A stretch of 64,000 nt of DNA from Alphaproteobacteria bacterium (GTDB taxonomy: Bacteria; Pseudomonadota; Alphaproteobacteria; Micavibrionales; Micavibrionaceae): the NCBI GenBank assembly GCA_030424975.1, contig JAUHVY010000002.1, positions 434,001 to 498,000 on the forward strand. Direction: 5' to 3'. Below the pieces are notes generated by a model. That model made no database searches. It worked only from the letters and a program-made list of their open reading frames with translations, and had not been told where the DNA came from. Of the stretch, positions 17,832 to 26,360 are shown one piece after another (within the stretch, counting starts at the first letter, position 1; the number at the start of each line of letters is the position of its first letter). Made by a program: the position numbers and the translations under genes.

Positions 17832-18431
17832 ATGAATCAAGAAGAGGAAATATCAAAACAAACCACAATTTCGGAAGAAGCGCCAAAAACTTCTTTGGCT
17901 GAAAAGCTGCGCAAACAAAAGCTTGCAAATAAAAAGAAGAAAAAGAAGCGTATCATCATTTTATGCTCTGCTTTAGTTTTTTCATATTTGGTTTATTTTC
18001 TTTTTAAACCCTTTCAAGCATCCGAAGAATATGGAATTTGCCGTACTATTCTCGAACTCTTAATTCCCTATCCTGAAACACTCTATGTTAGTGAAGTCAA
18101 AAACCAACGGGATGGCAGTGTGAAGCTATGGTATACGCATACCGATGCTTTTGGCGAATATCGTATGGAAGATTTCAGATGTAAAATTGTACAACATGAG
18201 GGCGCTCCACCTGAAAGCGCTTATCGCGAAATTACACGTATTACGATGCGAAAAGATAAAATCGAAATGAGCCAAGAAATGCTCGATAATCTCAATAATA
18301 TTCTACCTTATTTCGCAGCAAACCCGCTTGTAATGACATATCCGGCTGCACTTCCGGACAGTCTTGGGGCATTGCACTTCGACTTTGATGCATTCCGCAA
18401 ATACCGTATTGACAATACAAAGAAATATTAA
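17832..18431 (+). CDS. Unknown single-pass membrane protein linked to the Dot/Icm locus
   Basis: 199 residues; AGGAAGA precedes the ATG six bases after the icmB stop, so it is co-transcribed. A charged, Lys-rich N-terminus (about 38 residues) is followed by one membrane segment at about 40-58 and a periplasmic domain. That domain contains a YGICRTI start and KLWYTHTDAFGEYRMEDF, ending near DFDAFRKYRID. I do not recognise it as a known Icm/Dot protein. Its place and topology suggest a lineage-specific accessory subunit, or a soluble domain that reads its environment. Confidence 0.75.
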   Translation: MNQEEEISKQTTISEEAPKTSLAEKLRKQKLANKKKKKKRIIILCSALVFSYLVYFLFKPFQASEEYGICRTILELLIPYPETLYVSEVKNQRDGSVKLWYTHTDAFGEYRMEDFRCKIVQHEGAPPESAYREITRITMRKDKIEMSQEMLDNLNNILPYFAANPLVMTYPAALPDSLGALHFDFDAFRKYRIDNTKKY

Positions 18432-18434
18432 ATC

Positions 18435-19472
18435 ATGATTTATAAAAAACTTGGTCGTACTGATATAAACGTCAGTTTAATTTGTCTTGGTACCATGACA
18501 TGGGGCCGCCAGAACACAGAAGCTGAAGGTCACGAACAAATGGATTACGCCTTGGAACGTGGCGTTAATTTTTTCGATACCGCAGAAATGTATGCCGTAC
18601 CCCCGAATGCGGAAACATATGGCAAGACCGAAACAATCATCGGCACATGGTTTCAAAAAACAGGAAACCGTGAAAAAGTTGTTTTAGCATCAAAAATTGC
18701 CGGCCCGGGATTAGGATGGGTGCGCGACGGTGATAATAAAATTGACCGTAAAAACATTTTAAAAGCGGTCGAAGGCTCTCTGACGCGTTTGCAAACTGAT
18801 TATATTGATTTGTACCAGTTACACTGGCCAAACCGCGGATCAAATCACTTCGGACAGCACTGGACATATTCGCCTCACTTCACGCATGAATCTGTCATAG
18901 ACAATTTTATAGAAGTTCTGGAAACCATGAATGAGATGGTGAAAGCCGGTAAAATTCGCCATATCGGTTTATCAAACGAAACCGCATGGGGAACAATGCA
19001 ATGGCTTCGCTTGGCCGAAGAACGCGGCTTACCGCGTATGGCCTCTATCCAAAATGAATACAGCCTGCTCTGCCGTTTATTTGACGGCGATCTGCAAGAA
19101 GTTGCCCTAGCCGAAGATTGCGGCCTTTTGGCTTGGTCACCCCTTGCAACTGGGATGCTTAGCGGTAAATATCTAAAAGGAAAACGCCCGAAAGGTTCAC
19201 GTTGGACGCTTTTGAATAATCCGCCGCGCGATAATGCCCGCTCACAAGAAGCGGTAGCCGCCTATATGAAAGTCGCAAAAAAGCATGGGCTTGATGTGTG
19301 TCAGATGGCTTTAGCGTTTGTGAATGCACGCCCGTTCGTCACCACGAATATTATCGGCGCGACAAATATGGATCAGCTTAAAACAAATATCGATTCGATT
19401 GATATCACGTTATCAACTGAATGCTTAAAAGACATCGAAACCGTACGCAGACAATACCCAATCCCGTATTAA
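18435..19472 (+). CDS. tas: Aldo/keto reductase of the Tas type
   Basis: 345 residues. The sequence follows Escherichia coli Tas closely: GLGTMTWG-type start (LGTMTWGRQN), FDTAEMYAVPP with the catalytic Asp and Tyr near 50-55, LASKIAGPG with the catalytic Lys, LYQLHWPNR with the His, and a C-terminal NADPH-binding segment GATNMDQLKTNI. These enzymes are NADPH-dependent carbonyl reductases with a TIM-barrel fold; the physiological substrate is unknown. It starts three bases after the preceding stop, so it may be read through from the icmB operon despite an unrelated role. Confidence 0.88.
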   Translation: MIYKKLGRTDINVSLICLGTMTWGRQNTEAEGHEQMDYALERGVNFFDTAEMYAVPPNAETYGKTETIIGTWFQKTGNREKVVLASKIAGPGLGWVRDGDNKIDRKNILKAVEGSLTRLQTDYIDLYQLHWPNRGSNHFGQHWTYSPHFTHESVIDNFIEVLETMNEMVKAGKIRHIGLSNETAWGTMQWLRLAEERGLPRMASIQNEYSLLCRLFDGDLQEVALAEDCGLLAWSPLATGMLSGKYLKGKRPKGSRWTLLNNPPRDNARSQEAVAAYMKVAKKHGLDVCQMALAFVNARPFVTTNIIGATNMDQLKTNIDSIDITLSTECLKDIETVRRQYPIPY

Positions 19473-19488
19473 ATCGCGAAACATGGCC

Positions 19489-19515
19489 TTGCGCGGTCAA
19501 AATTTATGCTATACA
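19489..19515 (+). promoter_or_regulatory. Putative sigma70 promoter with extended -10 for the Cys/Met-metabolism gene
   Basis: TTGCGC (19489-19494) and TATACA (19510-19515) are separated by 15 bases, short of the optimum, but the -10 is preceded by TGC, giving an extended -10 element. The start codon is 31 bases downstream. Confidence 0.45.
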
Positions 19516-19546
19516 TACTGCTGCAAATACACAGATGGATGCATAA

Positions 19547-20836
19547 ATGTCAGAGAAAAAATACAATCGCAAAACAATCGGCGAACACGCGCTAAAACCT
19601 GAAACATTGATGATGTCATACGGGTATGATCCGTCATTATCGGAAGGGTCGGTCAAGCCACCTGTATTCCTGACTTCAACATTTGTTTTTTCCTGCGCAG
19701 AAGACGGTGAAGAATTTTTCAACGTAATGTCTGGTCGAAAAGAGCCGGAAAACGGCGCCGATGCAGGCTTGATCTATAGCCGTTTTAACCATCCGAACGC
19801 AGAAATTATCGAAGACCGTATTGCCATTCTGGAGGGTTCAGAAAAAGCAGCTGTTCTTTCCAGTGGTATGGGCGCCATTAGCGCCGTTCTATTCGGCCTT
19901 TTACGCCCCGGTGATGTTATTTTGCACAGCGCACCCTTATATGGCGGCACAGAAACATTAATCCGTGGTCCACTGGCTGAATTCGGCATCAAATCACATA
20001 GCTTTAGTGACGGTCTTGATAAAGACGCTATTTTCGAAAGTGCCAAAGAAGCCCAGAAGAAAGGGCGTCTTGCCATGATCTTCTGCGAAACACCGGCTAA
20101 CCCGACAAATGCATTGATTGATTTCGAAATCTTGAAAGAGCTTGCAGATAGCATTGAAAAAGAAACAGGCCACCGCCCCGTCACCGTATGTGACAACACA
20201 TTAATGGGGCCTGTATACCAACAAGCATGCGCACAAGGCATTGATTTGGCAACATATTCCCTAACGAAATATGTTGGCGGACATAGTGATTTGGTCGCGG
20301 GCGCAGTTTGCGGCACCACCGCCCTTGTGAAAAAAATCAAATCCATGCGTAGCGCGATGGGCTTAAACCTTGACCCACACACAAGTTGGATGATCTCTCG
20401 TTCCTTGGAAACGGTAACAATACGTATGAACCGCGCAGCGGAAAGCAGCAAAAAAGTCGCTGAGTGGTTGTTGAATAACCCCTATCACAAAGTCGAAGTT
20501 CTGCACCCTGACTTTATTGAAAACCCACGTTACAAAGAAGTATACGAGCGCCAATGCACTGGCCCGGGGTCAACATTTTCATTTGTTGTTGATGTGTCGA
20601 AAGATCAGATCTTTAAGCTCATTAATTCACTCTGCCTGTTCAAATCAGCCGTCAGCTTAGGCGGAACGGAATCATTGGTCTGTCACCCCGCAAGCACAAC
20701 CCATTCAGGTGTTGCCAAAGAATTGCGTGATGCGACAGGTGTGAAAGACGGCCTGATCCGCATGTCTATCGGTCTTGAACATCCCGAAGACATTATCGCC
20801 GATCTTGATAACGCATTTAAACAGACATTTGGTTAA
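19547..20836 (+). CDS. PLP-dependent Cys/Met-metabolism enzyme (cystathionine gamma-synthase / methionine gamma-lyase family)
   Basis: 429 residues. Family landmarks are present: YSRFNHPN near the start, SSGMGAISAV, the PLP-phosphate loop around APLYGGTETL, the internal aldimine Lys in YSLTKYVGGHSD, and GGTESLVCHPASTTH at the C-terminus. Enzymes of this fold do gamma- or beta-replacement or elimination on cystathionine, O-acyl-homoserine or methionine. Which reaction applies cannot be read from sequence. The length is slightly above the usual 380-400 because of a longer N-terminus and an insertion near 65-75 (GRKEPENGADAG). Confidence 0.88.
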   Translation: MSEKKYNRKTIGEHALKPETLMMSYGYDPSLSEGSVKPPVFLTSTFVFSCAEDGEEFFNVMSGRKEPENGADAGLIYSRFNHPNAEIIEDRIAILEGSEKAAVLSSGMGAISAVLFGLLRPGDVILHSAPLYGGTETLIRGPLAEFGIKSHSFSDGLDKDAIFESAKEAQKKGRLAMIFCETPANPTNALIDFEILKELADSIEKETGHRPVTVCDNTLMGPVYQQACAQGIDLATYSLTKYVGGHSDLVAGAVCGTTALVKKIKSMRSAMGLNLDPHTSWMISRSLETVTIRMNRAAESSKKVAEWLLNNPYHKVEVLHPDFIENPRYKEVYERQCTGPGSTFSFVVDVSKDQIFKLINSLCLFKSAVSLGGTESLVCHPASTTHSGVAKELRDATGVKDGLIRMSIGLEHPEDIIADLDNAFKQTFG

Positions 20837-20903
20837 AAATCTAAAGTAGATAGCTAACAAAAAAGTCACATGCTAATATATTTTCTTTAAGAGAATTTAT
20901 ATT

Positions 20904-21686
20904 ATGAGCAATGATAAAAAATGTTTTGTAATCATGCCTTTTACCGATCCAGACGGATACGAAAATGGGCATTTTGACAATGTATATCAATATCTAATCA
21001 AACCAGCATGCGAAGATGCCGGATTAGAAGCTGTTAGAGAAGATGACGATGAACGAAGCAAAGTTATTCACCATTCCATGATAAAAAAAATCATGGATTA
21101 CCCTTATGCAATTTGCGACATCAGCAGCAAAAATCCAAATGTACTTTACGAATTAGGTGTAAGGCATGCTATTGAAAAAAATGTTGTTATTATTAAAGAT
21201 AATAAAACAGAAAGCATATTTAACATAAACATTCAAAACATAATCAATTACGATTTAGACGTTTCTAAATTAGATGAAGCAAAAGAAAAAATAAAAACTC
21301 AACTATTAAATACTGATAACGATAGCGATCAATCAATAATTTCTTTAATCAAGAAAATTAAGAGTGGCATTTTTTCAGAAAACAAAAATACTTTTGCAAA
21401 AGAGTTATATTTAGAAATGAAAAAAAATGACTTAGGTCAAGAACAATACAAAACCCTATACTATTGCCAAGAGGTACTACACAACATATCTCTTAAAAAT
21501 AAACATGATATTTCAAAGAACAAAGAAGAAATAAAAAACCAATTAAAAGATATTAGCGATAAACTCATTAAATTGAACGAAACATCCGAAAATCATACCA
21601 TGATGATACATTCCGCAGAGCTTCTGATTTCAATGCATAGCTACATATCTGAAAACTTAAAAATGCCAGAGCTTTTAGATTTTTAA
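20904..21686 (+). CDS. Nucleoside 2-deoxyribosyltransferase/TIR-like domain protein, possible defence effector
   Basis: 260 residues. The N-terminal 125 residues read CFVIMPF, then YQYLIKPACEDAGLEAVRED, IHHSMIKKIMDYPYAICDIS, SKNPNVLYELGVRHA and KNVVIIKD. This is the pattern of a Rossmann-like nucleotide-processing domain related to nucleoside deoxyribosyltransferases and TIR-like effectors; the Glu in YELG corresponds to the usual catalytic position. The C-terminal half is Lys/Asn-rich and helical, with a probable coiled coil. Base composition is clearly more AT-rich than both flanks, and the gene stands alone, so recent transfer is likely. The stop overlaps the convergent mltA stop. TGCTAATAT at 20871-20879 may be its -10 region. 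Confidence 0.75.
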   Translation: MSNDKKCFVIMPFTDPDGYENGHFDNVYQYLIKPACEDAGLEAVREDDDERSKVIHHSMIKKIMDYPYAICDISSKNPNVLYELGVRHAIEKNVVIIKDNKTESIFNINIQNIINYDLDVSKLDEAKEKIKTQLLNTDNDSDQSIISLIKKIKSGIFSENKNTFAKELYLEMKKNDLGQEQYKTLYYCQEVLHNISLKNKHDISKNKEEIKNQLKDISDKLIKLNETSENHTMMIHSAELLISMHSYISENLKMPELLDF

Positions 21687-22879
21687 TTATTTTCCCGCGG
21701 CAATAACGCCCAATAGCGACCCTTGGAATTCATCTTTCCGGCCATCTCTTCTGCGTATTTCCCGTGCCCCCAAAAGACATCTCCGCGCACCGCGCCGATA
21801 ATCGCCCCGCCTGTATCTTGCGCGATCATCATACGCGTAAGGTTCGGCTGTGCCTTATCAGGGTGTTCAATATCAACCCAAAGCGGCAATCCATACGACA
21901 CGAGCGTACGATCAACCGCAAGGGAACGCTGCTCCGTCAGGGCAACACCTTGCGCGCCGATCGGTCCGTCACCACTGATTTCCTTGAAAAACACATATGA
22001 CGCGTTTGTGTTCATGATGTCATCGGCTTGATCAGGGTTTTCATCCAACCATTGGCGAATGCTTTGCATTGAAACTTCACCCTTGTTTAAGGCACCAATC
22101 TTTATTAGCTCCCGCCCGATCGCATAATAGGGATGCCCGTTTTGCCCGTCATAACCAATACGCATTAAACTGCCGTCTGCCATTTCAACCAGGCCTGATC
22201 CCTGAATTTGTACGAAAAACGCATCAACCGCATTATCCACCCAGATCAATGTTTCATCATTATGCGGCCAGTTTCCCGCGACGATGTCTTTGCGTGATTC
22301 ATACGGTTTTAATTGCCCGTTTTTTACGCGGCCTGCAATGCGGATGCCTTTTAAATCCTCGCGAAAATCACCTAATTGTACCATCACCAAATCATCAGGA
22401 CGTTTATGAAGCGGAATATTGTAACGATCCGTTTTCACTTTCGATCCCTTGAGTGATGCTTCGTAATATCCCGTGAACAAGCCAATAGGATTATCATCCG
22501 CACTGATGCGATAGGGAAGAAAATGTGTTTCGAAAAAAAGCTTATGCTCTGCTGCGGTTTTGACATCAGCAAATATTTTGCATTTTTCTAGCCATAGGCC
22601 ATATGTTTTTGCGCCCTCCATAACGCCAAAATTCACATCAGGCGTTTTAAACCGAATAGCATGACAAGAGCGTGAAAATGCCTGTGCGAAGCCATCAAAA
22701 TCATCATCACCCCAACCGGGCAAATCATCAAATGATGCCGCCGTTAAAATGAATTTCGGCGGAAGTTCTTCCTCCGCGTTCACCGTTTCTTCGGCAGTGA
22801 TGTTGGTTGTTTCCTGCTCTGCGTTATCATCGCAGGCATTAAGGAAAAGACAGAAAATAAGGATAAGAAAAATGCGCAT
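21683..22879 (-). CDS. mltA: Membrane-bound lytic murein transglycosylase A (MltA)
   Basis: 398 residues. A lipoprotein signal ends in the lipobox LNAC with Cys at residue 16, so it should be lipid-anchored in the envelope. The MltA domain contains GLFTGYYEASLKGS and QIQGSGLV. The C-terminal 3D domain contains AQDTGGAI, GAVRGDVFWG with its catalytic and structural Asp residues. MltA cleaves peptidoglycan to 1,6-anhydro-muropeptides. It follows the Tim44-like gene on the same strand, the usual alphaproteobacterial pairing. Confidence 0.93.
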   Translation of the reverse strand: MRIFLILIFCLFLNACDDNAEQETTNITAEETVNAEEELPPKFILTAASFDDLPGWGDDDFDGFAQAFSRSCHAIRFKTPDVNFGVMEGAKTYGLWLEKCKIFADVKTAAEHKLFFETHFLPYRISADDNPIGLFTGYYEASLKGSKVKTDRYNIPLHKRPDDLVMVQLGDFREDLKGIRIAGRVKNGQLKPYESRKDIVAGNWPHNDETLIWVDNAVDAFFVQIQGSGLVEMADGSLMRIGYDGQNGHPYYAIGRELIKIGALNKGEVSMQSIRQWLDENPDQADDIMNTNASYVFFKEISGDGPIGAQGVALTEQRSLAVDRTLVSYGLPLWVDIEHPDKAQPNLTRMMIAQDTGGAIIGAVRGDVFWGHGKYAEEMAGKMNSKGRYWALLPRENN

Positions 22880-22930
22880 GACATATATTTATCACGCGCA
22901 TCATAAAACAGGAATAAGAGATTGCACCGC

Positions 22931-23656
22931 TTAATGCGTATCAGGAATAAAGTCGTTATCCTCGGCGCCGTCTTCGCGTGTTTCAACAACCAACCAACGC
23001 GGATCACGCGATTTCAAATCACGCGAGAATGTCCAAAGATCACGCATTTGTGTCGTCTTATCGGGATGTCCGCTGACAATCTCTCCGTTCTCATCTCTGG
23101 TAACGGTTGTTTCATCCGCCCAAAAACGCACGGTTACATAGGCCATCTTGCCTTCTGTGCGCGCTTCGGCGACTTCCGACCTTTGTATCGCATGAATTTC
23201 CGCGCTCACGCTCTCGCCGCGCTTTTCGCGTTGTGCAATGGCACCGTCAAAGGCGTTGTATACTTCGGGGCTAAGCAAATCACGTAAAGTTTCGCGATCG
23301 CCTTCCGCGTATGATTCAACAACAAAAACAAACGCATCTTGCGCCGCCTGAAGGAAAGTATAAACGTTGAAATTACGATCAACCTTTGTGATATCAATCA
23401 AACCGTTTTTCGCACTTTGTGCGGCAATCGCCATGTTGCCTTTTGGCGTTACAGCTAACTCTTCGATCAAGGCAATTCCGCGTTCACGATCATCGCCTTC
23501 GGGTTGATCCAAATTGATCACCTTGCCGTTATCGGCAATTTCAAGACGTGGAGCAGGACGGTTCGCTTCGTCTTCTGAACGCGTACCCAAAATACTCCGT
23601 AGCCAGAAAATTAATCCGGCTGCTACTAACGCATAAACAAGTAATTCTGCAGTCAC
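22931..23656 (-). CDS. Tim44-like domain membrane protein
   Basis: 241 residues from the GTG at 23656, with AAGGA about 10 bases upstream. A short N-terminal membrane anchor (LLVYALVAAGLIFWLRSILG) is followed by a charged linker and the Tim44-like domain from about 90 to 230. That domain includes FLQAAQDAFVFVVESYAEGD, LRDLLSPEVYNAF and VVETREDGAEDN. Bacterial Tim44-like proteins are found beside mltA and secB in this class and are proposed to act at the inner membrane; the exact role is not established. Confidence 0.88.
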   Translation of the reverse strand: MTAELLVYALVAAGLIFWLRSILGTRSEDEANRPAPRLEIADNGKVINLDQPEGDDRERGIALIEELAVTPKGNMAIAAQSAKNGLIDITKVDRNFNVYTFLQAAQDAFVFVVESYAEGDRETLRDLLSPEVYNAFDGAIAQREKRGESVSAEIHAIQRSEVAEARTEGKMAYVTVRFWADETTVTRDENGEIVSGHPDKTTQMRDLWTFSRDLKSRDPRWLVVETREDGAEDNDFIPDTH

Positions 23657-23778
23657 TTAAAAAATCCTTTTCTTTACAGCCTTATTCATAAAGGCAATAA
23701 ACAGATTTTACCACTGTTTTTAATGTGGTACACATGAACAAACAATACGCAAACCTGTACTATAAAGGAAGGGTACGC

Positions 23779-24252
23779 ATGCCATTTTTTATTCTTTTTA
23801 TCGTCATTCCCTTGTGCGAACTTTTTGTGTTTATGAGTGTGAGCGAGCATATCGGCCTTGGCACGGCGCTTCTTATGGCACTACTGACGGCAATCCTTGG
23901 CGGAATTATTGTCAGATATCAAGGCATACAAACATTGATGAATGCCCAATCCAGCCTTCGTCAAGGGCACATGCCATCCAAGGAATTATTTGACGGTTTA
24001 TGTATTGTGGCGGCCGGGGCAACCCTTATTACACCCGGTTTTATTACCGACACAATCGGCTTTCTTTTGCTTATGCCCCCTGTGCGCGACGCGCTGCGCA
24101 ACAAACTTGGATCATCTGCAAAATTCACAGCCACAGGCTTTAGTGCAGAATACGGCGAATTCAATGACATGAAAAATCATCATCGTCCGCAAGATCCGAA
24201 TGTCATTGACGCAGAATTCGAAACGATCGAGGAAAAAGACATCAACGGTTAG
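23779..24252 (+). CDS. fxsA: FxsA family inner-membrane protein
   Basis: 157 residues from the ATG at 23779, which has AAGGAAGGG just upstream; the open frame reaches 23725 but without a better site. The FxsA start PFFILFIVIPLCELFVF is followed by GLGTALLMALLTAILGG, GLCIVAAGATLITPGF and LLLMPPVR. Three or four membrane segments are expected, then a hydrophilic tail. FxsA was named for suppression of F exclusion of phage T7. It diverges from the Tim44-like gene. Confidence 0.9.
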   Translation: MPFFILFIVIPLCELFVFMSVSEHIGLGTALLMALLTAILGGIIVRYQGIQTLMNAQSSLRQGHMPSKELFDGLCIVAAGATLITPGFITDTIGFLLLMPPVRDALRNKLGSSAKFTATGFSAEYGEFNDMKNHHRPQDPNVIDAEFETIEEKDING

Positions 24253-24351
24253 AAAAACCTTACGATTGCTTGTTTTCACACTACGCACTTCGTGCTATGA
24301 ACATGATAGAAAAGCAAAAAATTTAAAATATAACGAATAAAGGGATTTCCC

Positions 24352-24858
24352 ATGGCTAACGAAAATGAAAATGAGCTGCAAGCAACAGCTTTGCCTGTAA
24401 CAATTCATGCACAATATATCCGCGATCTATCTTTTGAAAACCCAAACGCACAAATAAACGTACGCGGAAATCAAAACAATCCAACGATTAATGTTAACAT
24501 TGGAATGGATGCACGTAAGCTTGATGATGCGAACACACCTAATTTATACGAAGTAGCATTAACAATTAATGCAGAAGCAACACGCGACAATGGAACAGTC
24601 TTTATTGCTGAACTTGTCTATGGTGTCACCGTATCAGTTGGCGATGTCGTGCCGGAAGAACAACATCATCCGCTTTTATTGATTGAAATTCCGCGCATTT
24701 CCTTCCCATTTGCACGTCAAATAATGGCCACAGTAACCTCACAAGGCGGTTACCCCCCTTTGTTACTAAACCCTGTTGATTTCCATGCTTTATACATGGA
24801 TCGTTTTGCTGATGACATTAAAGCTGCACAAGAAGCAGCTGCAGGCGAAGCAAACTAA
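24352..24858 (+). CDS. secB: SecB protein-export chaperone
   Basis: 168 residues. SecB landmarks: HAQYIRDLSFENPN near residues 20-33, EVALTINAEA, FIAELVYGV, and IEIPRISFPFARQI with the fully typical FPFAR motif, then GGYPPLLLNPVDF. SecB keeps preproteins unfolded and delivers them to SecA; it works as a tetramer in the cytosol. The acidic/Ala-rich C-terminal tail is normal. A separate transcription unit upstream of ppsR. Confidence 0.95.
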   Translation: MANENENELQATALPVTIHAQYIRDLSFENPNAQINVRGNQNNPTINVNIGMDARKLDDANTPNLYEVALTINAEATRDNGTVFIAELVYGVTVSVGDVVPEEQHHPLLLIEIPRISFPFARQIMATVTSQGGYPPLLLNPVDFHALYMDRFADDIKAAQEAAAGEAN

Positions 24859-24892
24859 GACATAAACTCATTAGCCGGTCGGATTGGCAACA

Positions 24893-25768
24893 ATGGCAAA
24901 AAAGAAGAAAAAATTTTTCATTCACCTTGTTTCTGATGCGACCGGAACAACATTACTTGGTCTGTCACGTGCTGTGCTTGCACAATTTGAAGGCATAGAC
25001 CCCAATCAGAAATTCTGGCCGCTGATCCGTACGGAGCGTCAATTAGAACGCGTTATCCGCCGTATTTCCGATAACCCCGGCCCCGTTATTTTTACATTCG
25101 TGAACGAAAAAATGCGGGCACGTCTGACTGAAAAATGTGAGGAATTGGGCGTACCATGTGTAGCGGTGCTCGACCCGATCATCCATAGTTTATCCTCCTA
25201 TCTTGGGGAGCATGCAAAGGGCGTTCCCGGCTTGCAACACACAATGGATGACGCCTATTTCAAGCGCGTATCCGCCGTTGATTTTGCAATGCGTTTTGAT
25301 GACGGCCGATCATTAAAAGGTTTAAAAGAAGCCGATATTATTTTGGTCGGCGTTTCACGGACATCAAAAACACCGACAAGCATCTTTCTAGCGCGGCGCG
25401 GCATCAAGGCCGCGAACATACCGCTCGTCCCCGGTGTCGAGGTTCCTGACGAACATTTCAGATTAAAAAAGCCGTTATATGTCGGCTTGACCGCTTCGCC
25501 CGAACGCTTAAAACATTTGCGCCATACGCGCCTGAAAACCGATAAAAATGATGCTGCCGCTTTTGCGCAGAATACGTATTTAGACGAAGAGCAAATAGAG
25601 AACGAAACCCGCAAAGCGCGCCGCCTGTTCAGCAGCCATGGCTGGCCCGTGATTGATGTGACAAAACGATCAATCGAAGAAACAGCCGCAGAAATCATGA
25701 CACTGTTACAAAACAGAATTGACCGCCAGGAAAAAGAAAAGAAAGAAAAGAAAGCCAAGCATGACTGA
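24893..25768 (+). CDS. ppsR: Bifunctional PEP synthase/PPDK regulatory protein (kinase/pyrophosphorylase, DUF299)
   Basis: 291 residues from the ATG at 24893 (GGA nine bases upstream; an in-frame TTG at 24884 is weaker). The start FFIHLVSDATGTTLLGLSRA, the middle TFVNEKMRARL, and the P-loop-like GVSRTSKTPTSIFLA are diagnostic. The family uses ADP to phosphorylate, and phosphate to dephosphorylate, a Thr of pyruvate phosphate dikinase or PEP synthase. The Lys-rich end overlaps maf by eight bases. In many relatives this gene sits next to hemE at the origin; here it is about 20 kb away. Confidence 0.93.
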   Translation: MAKKKKKFFIHLVSDATGTTLLGLSRAVLAQFEGIDPNQKFWPLIRTERQLERVIRRISDNPGPVIFTFVNEKMRARLTEKCEELGVPCVAVLDPIIHSLSSYLGEHAKGVPGLQHTMDDAYFKRVSAVDFAMRFDDGRSLKGLKEADIILVGVSRTSKTPTSIFLARRGIKAANIPLVPGVEVPDEHFRLKKPLYVGLTASPERLKHLRHTRLKTDKNDAAAFAQNTYLDEEQIENETRKARRLFSSHGWPVIDVTKRSIEETAAEIMTLLQNRIDRQEKEKKEKKAKHD

Positions 25769-26360
25769 TCGCCCGAACATTATTTTGGCTTCCGGCTCTG
25801 CGGCACGTGCGCAGATGCTCCAAAATGCAGGCGTCCCTTTTGAAAAAATTCCGGCCGATATCGATGAACAAGCCATCATCGAAAAAAAATCAAACGAACC
25901 CATCGCAACCATTACCGAAAAACTGGCCGCATCAAAATCACTGTACGTGTCGGCCATTAAAAAGAACGCCCTTGTGATTGGTTCCGATCAAACATTGGAA
26001 TTTAACGGCGCGCTCATCAGTAAATCAAAATCAGAAGATGAAGCATTTGAAAAATTAAAATCCATGAGCGGAAAAACACATTTTCTACATTCCGCCGTTT
26101 GTGTTTCACTGAATAACAAGGTTGTTTTTTCGGATATTGCAACCGCCAGATTGCAGATGCATGACTTAAATGAAAACACGATCAGACAATATATGAAATC
26201 TGATCCTGATGCCCTGACATCATGTGTCGGCGGATATAAAATAGAGGGGCACGGCGCGTGGCTTTTCCGTGAAATTCACGGTGATAATTTTACGATTATG
26301 GGCATGCCGCTTTTGCCGCTTTTATCATTTTTACGCAAAGATTATAAATTTTCACCATGA
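25761..26360 (+). CDS. maf: Maf family nucleotide pyrophosphatase
   Basis: 199 residues from the ATG at 25761. The start IILASGSAARAQML and the catalytic segment LVIGSDQTLEFNG with its essential Asp are characteristic. MSGKTHFLHSAVCV follows, then a GGYKIEGHGAW end motif. Maf proteins hydrolyse modified or canonical nucleoside triphosphates to the monophosphate. It overlaps ppsR upstream and aroE downstream (ATGA), so the three genes are translationally coupled. Confidence 0.93.
   Translation: MTDRPNIILASGSAARAQMLQNAGVPFEKIPADIDEQAIIEKKSNEPIATITEKLAASKSLYVSAIKKNALVIGSDQTLEFNGALISKSKSEDEAFEKLKSMSGKTHFLHSAVCVSLNNKVVFSDIATARLQMHDLNENTIRQYMKSDPDALTSCVGGYKIEGHGAWLFREIHGDNFTIMGMPLLPLLSFLRKDYKFSP

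Noticed and set aside
20837-21686. Multi-gene defence island around the deoxyribosyltransferase/TIR-like gene
   Set aside because: Neighbours on both sides are metabolic or envelope housekeeping genes; only the single gene is atypical.
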